A DNA stretch of 31,419 bases from positions 1-31,419 of the forward strand of contig CAJVPJ010000266.1 of NCBI GenBank assembly GCA_910592205.1, in the 5' to 3' direction. Source of the DNA: Paraglomus occultum. Taxonomy: Eukaryota; Glomeromycota; Glomeromycetes; Paraglomerales; Paraglomeraceae. The notes under the pieces were generated by a model. It was not told where the DNA came from and ran no database searches. It saw only the letters and a list, made by a program, of their open reading frames with translations. Position numbers and translations under genes: made by a program. Shown here piece by piece: positions 21,149-30,052 of the stretch; position 1 is the first letter of the stretch, and each line of letters starts with the position of its first letter.

Positions 21149-22310
21149 GGCATGGGTGGTGGTAGTAATGCATCATATTTAGCAGTTTATATTTAGTAGC
21201 TCAATGTGTTATTGTTTTCAAACCTGTAACAACACTGCGACAAGCGCTTTTACAACCGATTGAGTAATTCGTCTTGAAATGTTATCATTTAATTCAATTT
21301 TGTAAGAAATGTTTTTTTTGAATCACATACGCGTTATTTTCGTAACGTCAATGCCAAGAAATTTTATATAATTTTCCCTGAATTGCAAAATAAAAGCAAT
21401 TACGTATGTGAAATGGAGTTACCAAAGTCGGTTTTATTGAAATTTATTTGTTTGTTATCAACTTGGTTATTATTGCAAGCGCTGTTTTCTGATATCTTAT
21501 ATACATAGTGAAACTCTAACAAATTTTCACTTGCACAAAGATGGCTTATAAAAAAGTACTGTATTTGGCCCAAATCAGGTTGCTCTTAAACAAAATAATT
21601 TTGAATTAATAAAAATATATATGATGCTATATTAATATTACGTTGAACAAAAAGTAGGCATTATAAAATTGTCTGTTTATTTGTGAAGTTTTTTAAACTA
21701 TAACGAAGCTCGTTATATCAGAATCGTCGATCTCAATCTACCATCAATAAAGACATCTCGTCTTGTTATATCGTGCGTCTTTTATAACGCGCTTGCTCTT
21801 TATCAACTAAGATCGAAAATGCTGAAATCATTAAAGATAAAACAACGTCTTGTCAAAAAAAAAACACTTACAATTGCTTAAAAAAGAGACCGCATCAGAA
21901 AAATAATAACACGCGTTTGAAAATATTAAAATAACAAACGAGTGTGACCTTAGAAATCTATTGTTGTTAAAATTTGAAAGCAATAAATTATCATGATAAA
22001 AACAATATTGACCTTCGATGGGTGACGACTAAATCGACTCTACCAACACCGTCGCTCTGGCTAATAATAGTCAACGAATGCTCAATCATCAATATATCTT
22101 ATTCGCCACAGCCGGAAAAAATCTCATCTCGACGGCTTCGGGTAGCGAAGAATGTTTCACGGTAATTTAGAGATAATATGTAACAGAAACCATAAAGTGC
22201 TTTTATATGTATTCGATTTGCTATAGACGGAGGAAATGCCATCTCGAACGGCCTCGTCACAAAGCATCGTTTCGCCGTTCAGCCACTGCTGTCGTATTCT
22301 TCTTCCGCTT
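21149..22310. other. gene-poor AT-rich stretch
   Basis: No supported gene. It contains a perfect short palindrome (ATAACGA AGC TCGTTAT, 21700-21716) and several A/T runs. The last 80 bases may belong to the frame-shifted end of the segment at 22311-22550. Confidence 0.4.
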
Positions 22311-22550
22311 CTACTCCCTGTGCTTGTATTTGAGCAGATTTGCGTGATAACGATAGTTAATGTTGGGAGTTTTCTGTTTGAGTGATTCGTTAGTGTCGTA
22401 TGCGCAAATGGCGTTGTATTTGTGTTTCGGATGAGGAGTATCGATATACATGATATCGTGACTGTCATGATTGTTTCCGTAAATGAGAACAATAGTATCA
22501 ATGCGTCCCGGAGTACCTGCGTATCGCGATGTATCGACCAGTGAGGTAAT
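22311..22550 (-). pseudogene. open segment of coding-like composition, unknown family
   Basis: A 79-codon open segment reading ITSLVDTSRYAGTPGRIDTI, LIYGNNHDSHDIMYIDTPHP, KHKYNAICAYDTNESLKQK and NYRYHANLLKYKHRE before a TAG at 22313-22311. Just past the stop, another frame continues with EAEEEYDSSG and CFVTRPFEMAFPPS, suggesting that a frameshift ended a longer protein. The composition (balanced, His/Tyr/Asp-rich, third-position bias) is much more protein-like than the longer overlapping frame at 22157-22567. I do not recognise the family; it has no ATG at its left boundary, so it is an exon or a relic. Confidence 0.4.
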
Positions 22551-22567
22551 TTACTACGATAACCCAC

Positions 22568-23814
22568 ACACGTATCTGATGATCTCGATAGACATCAGCA
22601 TAATAGTACTGTTTTAATAGAATTGGGGTTTGAATACGTCTCTCTTACTTGAATAGTATGACCATTATTCGTACAATAGATTATTTCAATCGCAACATTT
22701 TTCTTGCTTAGTTTATACTTGGATAATAAAATGCAAGTATGCCTGTGCTTTTTATAATAAAACGAGTTTGATGCAAAACGATCATTGCAATCTCGCGATA
22801 TATATAATCAAGTCAATTTTCTCCCATCTGAACCACTATTTTCAATGAATTCACGTTGCCCCCGATGCTTCTACACTCTCATCACAGATTCCCCTAGTGC
22901 ATATTAAAGTTGGCACGACAAAGTAAATATGATGTTTTTCTCACAGAAGAGCTCGACCTGTTACGTCGTGTAAAAGTACCGCTGTTTAATAGCCCTCATA
23001 CACCAATTATATACTCTACGCCATGGTAACCACATGCACTTGCAGTTACGTTTTAGTTATTCAGGACCACCATACGATAAAATTTTCATATTGTAAACCA
23101 TGCCGATTTAGCTTTTACTGATGTTACTTGGGAATAGCTTGATGAACATGCTTGTTTGTTGTACGATAAACGTTACAAAATAAATGTTCACGTATTGGAG
23201 AAAGTATTATATATAACACAAGAATTCTATTAAAAAAAAATATGAAAAAGAAAAGAATTCGAAATGTCCGTAGATGAAATATGACATTGAAACTAGATAC
23301 AACAAAAAAGAAAGGGAAAAAAAAAGAGAAAGAAAAAGAAAAAAACTGATATCAGAAACAAGAGTGGGGAGAGTCAGAAATTGAATGCAAGTCTATTAAA
23401 TTGGGTTATGAAGAAGACTAATATAAACAAATGGAAATTATATAAAAGAAAACCGGATGAAAAAGCCTTATGATATTGCATAAGTGCAACCGACTAGCAT
23501 GTTGTGAGAATATTCTACACTTCATATTGAATCTTACTAATATAGAAAAGCTTAAAAGAGATGACCGAAAAAGCTTGTAGCCGGAAAGAAGAAAGGATGA
23601 CAAATTATACAATACAAATATGGGCAAATAAATACTCGATAATGATAGGTCATCTCTGTTTTTTGATATTATCTGCAAAATTTTTTTTTGTTCGTATGAA
23701 AAATATAAAGACAATCTACAAAATAACCCTTCATTACATTACCGCCATCCATTACTGCTTCCCAAAAAAAAAATAATACCCATGTAAAAGAAGACCACAA
23801 CACCCCTAACACGC
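22568..23814. other. 1.25-kb intergenic region with homopurine tract
   Basis: No supported gene. An uninterrupted purine run of about 42 bp (23304-23345) lies in a longer purine-rich zone starting near 23225. The right end should contain the 3' UTR of the CBS/PB1 gene. Confidence 0.45.
23304..23345. repeat. homopurine tract
   Basis: Only A and G for about 42 bases (AAAAAAGAAAGGG-type units) with no interrupting pyrimidine. Low-complexity. Confidence 0.8.
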
Positions 23815-26064
23815 TCAGCGTGATAATTTTGCTATGGCAAACACACCCACTATCGTCATAGCCAGAGCCGTAATCGCACCAGGCAATAACAAATCTTTTG
23901 GTATAGAAAACCCATTGTCAATATCTTTGTCCTTGTTTTTTCTTTTGCTTCCACTCTTCTTTCTCTTGGAACTCTCGTGCTCTTCTTCAGTATCGTCATC
24001 ATCGTTCTTCTCCACCACTAACAGAACGACCTTGCTGACTCCCTGTCTCTGTGCGCATCTCACTGCATCTATCACATCTTCGTCTGTGGACATTAACACA
24101 GGGTCGTTATCATCGTCCAAGTATGATAGTGTGAATGTTTTAATCGTTTTTGGAAGTTTTGACGCAACAACTTGTCTCACAAGAACTAGACTGGTATAGT
24201 CGGCCGTTACTCGATGTGTCTTTCCGCTTGGTGATTTGAATTTGAATGTATAGGTGTTTTCGTCGAGTCCACGTGGGAAAGATGCATTCGAGCCATCGTC
24301 GATAACAGAGCCGTAATCGTATGGGCTCGAGTCGCCGTCAACAGGTGACATTCGGCCGCCGCGGCGCATTCGAGAAGGTGGAGAAGGCGGAGGAATATTT
24401 GAAGCTGATTGGGAAGGAGTTATGGATTCGGAAATGACGGATTCGTTGTCGTCGTTGCCCATCGAGTTCCAAAATCGACTCCACATTGGGCCGCCTGGTT
24501 CACCGGGTGTTGTTGCAGCATCTTGATCGTTTTCCATCGAGTATATCTTTAAGTGTGGGAGAGATTTGTATTGTAAGTATTGGCATAAAGGAAAAAGAAT
24601 ATGTGGTTCCCTTGACGAAAAAAAAATTTTCTTGTCATTATTACCTGTTCTGTAATTGCATACGTAAGTTTGAGCACGTCAACCATTCCCCTAATAATTT
24701 CCCCATCAACCACCGGCAAGTTCAAATAGTGTCCGTCGTACATTTTTCTCAATGCATCCAAAATACTCGTGTTCGATGGAGCAGTGTGGGGATTGGGAGT
24801 CATGACTCTTGCCACCGGCGTTGAACCTGGTTCTAATCCTACAGAGATCACCCGGTTCACAATATCTTTACTGGTAAAAATACCCGCCAATTCATCCCTC
24901 TCCATTACCAACACTGCTGTCGTCCTATGTTCTCTCATTAGTCGAGCACAGGAAGTGACCGACGTACGAGTGTTGACTTCGACTGGCGGAGTACCATCCA
25001 GAACAGAAGCGAGATCGGGACAAGACATTTTCTCTCGGAGAATGTCGAGATATTGTGATAGTTGTCGTGGTTGACTAGACCATTCTTTTTCAACACCTTC
25101 GAGAGCGTCGTACAGTTTTTTGGATGACGAAAAGGCACGATCCATTCTTTGCAAAGCTTCATAAAGACATTTCGTAATGTCTAACAAGCCCACTACGTCA
25201 CCAACTTCACTACATATGGGCTAATGAATGGGATAGCAGAAAGTGAGGGGGTTGGAGGGAAAAGAGAGAGTTGGGGATAATGGTTGATGATATCAAATTA
25301 GTATTCTAGACAATCCATAGATTTGATAGCGTTATAGGGATTTTCGACCGCCAAATGACGTAATCTGATGGGAGATCTAATGCCGAAAACCCCCCATCAA
25401 AAAACAATACGTAAATTTCAGAAACTGCGTTTTGCTTACCAAATGCCTGAACCCTCTAGTAACCATTGTATCAAGGGCAAGTGCAGCCGAAGTATCCTTC
25501 ATCACGCATTTCGGATCCCGAGTCATGATGTCTCTAACAGTTGTCGTTTTTGCATCAAGACCTTCTCCGACGACTCTGCATGCCAGATCCTTGGCCGTAA
25601 ATATACCGGATAAACCGTCTTCGTGATCAATAACCAGAACGCAGTCTGCACGCTTTGCAGACATTAGTTGTGCGGCCTCGACAACGAGGGCCGATTCACG
25701 CACTGTAAGGGCTTGAGTGGGTTTGAGAGAGGCTACAGTTCCATCGGATTTTTTAGATTTCTTGCGAGTGCTGTGACTACGCTTCTTTCTTGGCTTTTCG
25801 GGATCGCTGTTTTTGCGTTGAGTCTAGATTAGGACAAGTTATGGGGGTTGGGATACAGAGTGAGAGGGAGAGAGATTAATGGTGGCTTTGGTTCGAATTG
25901 TCCAGTTTATGATCCAAATGCTGCTATTAAAGCTACTATTATTGGTATAGTGATGTCGTGTTATTATGTTAGAGAACACTTACGCTTGCACCTTCAGCCG
26001 AATTATCTCTGCTCATAGCTGGTGGGGATTGGGTAGTCTTTCGGCTAGGTTTCTTTGATCGCAT
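23815..26064 (-). CDS. four-CBS / PB1 tail-anchored protein (Mug70-like), 4 exons
   Basis: Exons on the minus strand: 26064-25984, 25823-25440, 25220-24645, 24546-23815; every junction is phase 0, and the product has 590 residues. Order: a basic Ser/Lys-rich N-terminus (RKKRSHSTRKKSKKSDGT); two CBS motifs (LTVRESALVVEAAQLM, LSGIFTAKDLACRVVGEGLD, TVRDIMTRDP, RGFRHLPICSEVGDVVGLLD); a linker; two more CBS motifs (SCARLMREHRTTAVLVM, LAGIFTSKDIVNRVISVGLE, ARVMTPNPHTA, NLPVVDGEIIRGMVDVL); MWSRFWNSM; a PB1 domain (TYTFKFKSPSGKTHRVTADY, SYLDDDNDPVLMSTDEDVID); a Lys/Glu-rich stretch; and a C-terminal membrane helix (GAITALAMTIVGVFAIAKL). CBS pairs bind adenosine nucleotides and PB1 mediates dimerisation. 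This matches the fungal family of fission-yeast meiotically up-regulated gene 70; its function is poorly known. The tail suggests anchoring to an organelle membrane facing the cytosol. Confidence 0.95.
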
Positions 26065-26726
26065 TATTTTTTTTTCTCCTTCAATTATACAACCGAAACG
26101 AGATATATATATATAATTAATTTTATGAGTCACTCATTAGTAATACATACAAAAGACACATTCTTGATATTGTATTCGGTTTGGCTGTAACACTGACCCG
26201 ATTATTTCCTAGAGATCCCACTGTAATTCCGATAAAGGATTCCAATTGAGGTAGGTATATAAATTATAGTTGTAATAAAATGGTTGTTCAATCACAGATA
26301 TGCATGTAATAAGTACAACTCATCTGTAGAGGAAAAAAAAAAAAAGAAGCATTATCAGATGCAAGTGCGCCGCAGGAGGGAATTGTTCTGATTATTATCA
26401 TCTCATTATTATCTTTTCTTATTCTTTTTTTTTTCCTTACATTCCGTAAGAAGATGGTTATGACACCAATCGTAACATTTGTGATAAATACTATCAAGTT
26501 TGGAAGATTAAGATAGATAGATCACCGTGGTTAAATTTGGGAATATCTCGATCAATTTATTACGTCACTTATTACCTATAGGATAACGCCCTAACCCTAA
26601 CCCTTCTTTGATGGAATTCTGTGTATCCGGTTTAATCTACCCGGCTTTTCGGAAGTTACGGGAAGGTATTAACTCTTGTTATCACTATGACTAATTATTA
26701 TTACTATTAGCCATCACAGTTGAGTG
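26065..26726. other. intergenic upstream of the CBS/PB1 gene
   Basis: About 660 bp, presumably with the CBS/PB1 promoter. It contains a TA microsatellite at about 26103-26115, poly-A/T runs near 26332 and 26425, and a short telomere-like CCCTAACCCTAACCC. No gene recognised. Confidence 0.4.
26589..26603. repeat. interstitial telomere-like repeat
   Basis: CCCTAACCCTAACCC, two and a half units of the TTAGGG-type telomere repeat of most fungi, inside intergenic DNA. Short enough to be chance. Confidence 0.6.
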
Positions 26727-26936
26727 TCAACATGACGTAAGCCTGAAAGCTTTTCGCACCTGCTCGGCTTTGCAGGCTTGTTTTTTTGTTTCTTGGGATC
26801 CGGTCAAGATTGAAGGCTTAAATTCATCCCCATTCATCATTAGTCTGCACGGTCTATCTTTCTGCCAATTGGATGCACATGTGGTGTCGCAGATAACTAA
26901 CGCTAATTGTATACCAGTACATAGAATGGGGACCAA
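26727..26936 (-). CDS. doubtful small open frame
   Basis: A 69-codon minus-strand frame with a mildly hydrophobic start (PILCTGIQLALVICDTTCAS) and a basic, cysteine-containing rest (NWQKDRPCRLMMNGDEFK, KKQACKAEQVRKAF). It could be a tiny secreted protein or an exon. The plus strand over the same bases (26770-26964) is also open, so at least one is spurious. No family recognised. Confidence 0.2.
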   Translation of the reverse strand: MVPILCTGIQLALVICDTTCASNWQKDRPCRLMMNGDEFKPSILTGSQETKKQACKAEQVRKAFRLTSC

Positions 26937-27070
26937 TGAATTTGTGGCACCGCCACATCAGTAAACTTAATTTATATACTAATTACAAATATTTATCTGA
27001 TCTTTGTGCGTGTAAAATTGTCTCACATCAATCTTTTCCCTATTTTCACAAGCAATCAAACAACTGAAAC

Positions 27071-27358
27071 ATGCCAAAAAATCCAGTAATGGTGGGAATC
27101 CAAATTAGATCAAATCGCTATTCAGAGAAGAATATACGCAATCGAAAAGCTTGGTTTTTTTTTCCTACGAGAAATTGTTCGTGTAATACAAAACATGCGG
27201 CCACACTACGCATCACATCGGTGATACCAGATGATCATGCCGCATTGCATCATAATTCTTTTTTTTTTTTTACAAAGAAAAGCGTTATTGTCTGTCGCAG
27301 ATGTAAAACTTTTGGATTGGGTTTGACACAAGGAAATACGTCTCTATTAATATTGTAA
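27071..27358 (+). other. anonymous open frame interrupted by poly-T
   Basis: A 95-codon frame reading PKNPVMVGIQIRSNRYSEKN but containing two FFFF stretches made by T-runs (27157-27166 and 27258-27269), which make a real product unlikely. Recorded because the composition before the first run is protein-like. No family recognised. Confidence 0.15.
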
Positions 27359-27945
27359 ACAAATAAACAGTTCTCATTTCTATTTACTCGAATAACATCA
27401 AACAGAGAAAGGCTAGCTCACGTCATCGAAATTTGCTAAAACGTGCGAATATTACGCGAAGGGGGATTATCATCAGAAAACGCCCACGAGTCGCAAACAC
27501 GCCCCTACTTTGATATTGTGACGGATATAGAATTATACAGACGCTTCGACATCAGACAATCGAAATCAAGATTTCATGCATCAAGAATGTGATGTGCATG
27601 AGAAATAATGACTTAACCAGAAGGTACGCACATTAATCAAATAGAATGGATGTTAAATTATGGTATAGCGTTCACGCGACCTTAACCAGGATTCGTCCAC
27701 TCTGCTTGTTGTTATGCATGGTCTCCATTTTGAGGTGACAATCTTCATTCATATAATTTTAATTACGTCATGAATTGTAACGTATGTTTATTGGGTCCTT
27801 TGCGCACGGGTCACTATTACTACCTGCAAATTGTCAAAATGAATGCAGATAATTCGGGGTTTGTCAGTGCCAGACGACAAATCGGTACAATTATTTATTT
27901 CCGAGGACAGAACATGATCAAGGCACACGTAGTACCAATTTTACT
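27359..27945. other. intergenic
   Basis: About 590 bp with no gene, RNA or repeat that I can recognise. Confidence 0.4.
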
Positions 27946-28242
27946 TTAAGTATTCGATGAAATCTTGATATGTAGATTTTCAATGATGGTACGCTTGTAG
28001 ATGAACGGCGCAATAGTTATTGTCGGATCGTAATGATAAATCTTATCCATGGGGACGAAGCATACAAACCGCCAGTATCTTTCACGTTTCAGGATTCCAT
28101 TAATAGCATAGTGACGGCTTATAGCTAGAAGGAATAGGGAAACGATGGACTCTTTTATTTTATTTTTCCAATCATCAGTGTTCCAGCCGTCAATGTCTTG
28201 AATAAGTGGGGATAGAAATCTCAACAATATACGTACAATGTA
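27946..28242 (-). CDS. exon-like open frame of unknown family
   Basis: From a TTAATAG acceptor-like site (exon start 28242) a 98-codon frame runs to the stop at 27946. It reads LLRFLSPLIQDIDGWNTDDW, KNKIKESIVSLFLLAISRHY, ILKRERYWRFVCFVPMDKIY and HYDPTITIAPFIYKRTIIEN. Composition is clearly protein-like, with amphipathic helices and strand-like stretches. No ATG opens the frame at its left end, so it would be a last exon; I could not locate an earlier exon in the 1.2 kb upstream. It may be a relic of a cytosolic enzyme. Family not recognised. Confidence 0.4.
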   Translation of the reverse strand, partial: YIVRILLRFLSPLIQDIDGWNTDDWKNKIKESIVSLFLLAISRHYAINGILKRERYWRFVCFVPMDKIYHYDPTITIAPFIYKRTIIENLHIKISSNT

Positions 28243-28487
28243 CTATTAACACAGTCGAAATTTGCCTGATTACAAACTACCTTAAAATAGACGCACACTT
28301 GTCTAATTACGTAATCGTCGATATTTGTGTATGTTACCATTCTTGTAGCAATGCAGTATCAAACTATTTCTGCCACTTCACTTCTACCGCGTTATTTTAA
28401 AACCGGTGACTGAATGACTTTAATTATAATCGGACAAACGCTTTCTCATCAGTTATATTAAACTGCGCTGTTTATAATATAATAACG

Positions 28488-28625
28488 ATGATGATGAGTT
28501 CTAATATTTTATTAGCTATACTTATACTAGCCACGGTCTTTGGAATAATTGTCTCCGACTATACCCACATATCGATAGCAGAAATCGAAGCACGAAATGG
28601 CAGGTATTCAACAGCTAATAAATAA
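28488..28625 (+). CDS. possible small secreted peptide
   Basis: A 45-residue frame starting MMMSSNILLAILILATVFGI, a classical signal-peptide-like hydrophobic core, followed by IVSDYTHISIAEIEARNGRY and a stop. A GTATTC donor-like site just before the stop (28603) could extend it by splicing. Small secreted proteins are common in plant-associated fungi. Nothing beyond the hydrophobic start supports the function. Confidence 0.3.
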   Translation: MMMSSNILLAILILATVFGIIVSDYTHISIAEIEARNGRYSTANK

Positions 28626-30052
28626 ACAAACGAAATTAACATCTGACCATGATAAAATAATCGGAGGTATGAAGAACAGTAATAACAGTATATTCTTTCG
28701 AAGAGAAGAAATAGTTAAGTCTGTCTTGGTTAATATTAAAGGAACGAAGGGCATGTTAATCACGCAATCGACTTTCTGTAAAATCCGATGCTTTGATGAT
28801 ACAATGCTGCCAGCACTTTGTAACACGCACTATTAATGTGGATCTTTATATTAATCGAAGAAAAAGCAATCGTCTTTGCAAGTACTGTTTGATATAATGG
28901 ACAAACACACATATTTTATATCCGTTATAATAATGTGCCTTTCAAGTTGTCAGCTAGAAAGTTATGACAAAACAAGAGGTCACATACGTAAAAGGAAAAA
29001 TTTTGAATGCATTATGTTGTTGTACAATGATCTAGGGGACTTTATGCGTGTGCGTTGTTTCTTGTGCGCTCTCTCTCGTATGATAAGACTTGAAGAATAC
29101 GTGAGCTCACCTACAAAATTAAATGTTTTTTTTTTGACTTTGGTTTCCAGCATGTTTTTTGTTCTTTGTTGATTGTTGACGGGAAAACCCTGTCTCAGAA
29201 AATGAAAAGATATCGAATTATTAGCTAAAACTTATAAAATAGCGAAACGATGTCACATGTTTAATTTGCCGAGTCGAAAGCAATGATTTTTCAATATATC
29301 CATTGGGACACTTTTATTAGTGTATATTTTTAAGTAAATATTCGATCGACAATTCGAATGTAAGGGCAGACACGTTTATAATAATAGCGGGGTCTGATTT
29401 GGTCATGCGTAGCCCCGTTAAACCGAAATAGATGATCCAAAGTTTTCATCATTCCCGTCAATATCAAGGTATTTCTTTTGCAGCCATTACAGCATTATAA
29501 TTAATATTAGTAGTAATTGAAGTGTCATACTCAAATCGAATCTTTGAGTATCAATTTAGTCTCAGTACCAATCAATAATAATGTAATGATAAAATTCTTT
29601 AATGACTAATATCATCAATCCAAAATAACTATAACATAAACAACACTGCTTGTACAACAATACCAACAAAAATTTTCTCATCTTTCTTATTTGATGGTCA
29701 AATAAAAAATTGTTCACACATAGCACTTGTAGTAAAATTTTCCTTAATCACATTAGTGAAGCTCACACCACTAACATTTTCACATGCAAAGACAGTTAAT
29801 GATATGAAAATGTAAAAAGGACTATACTAATACTAATTATTAATCATTATTATCCCAAAAATTTGGTTTACTACGGTAATATAAAAATGATGTAACATAA
29901 CTCTAGCATTTAGAAATAGAAGTAAATTCAATCCAAAACTTTTACTAATTATAATACTGTTATTCCTCTATTAGCATTTGTATTGGTTGGTTGAAGCAGG
30001 TGATTGCATGCCACCATCTCATGCGTTTTTGGGACTGAGATATTTTTCTCTT
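28626..30052. other. 1.4-kb gene-poor stretch before the LRR gene
   Basis: AT-rich with short unrecognised frames. One at 28876-29172 (plus) contains a hydrophobic start (YFISVIIMCLSSCQL) but is interrupted by poly-T. No RNA gene or repeat recognised. The right end holds the 3' UTR of the LRR gene. Confidence 0.4.

Noticed and set aside
23834-25626. Several plus-strand frames of 64-121 codons
   Set aside because: All lie opposite the CBS/PB1 gene and have low-complexity Ser/Leu composition.
25885-25900. GGTTCGAATTG, a tRNA B-box-like match
   Set aside because: No A box or foldable cloverleaf around it; it lies in an intron of the CBS/PB1 gene. No tRNA or other structured RNA gene was found elsewhere.
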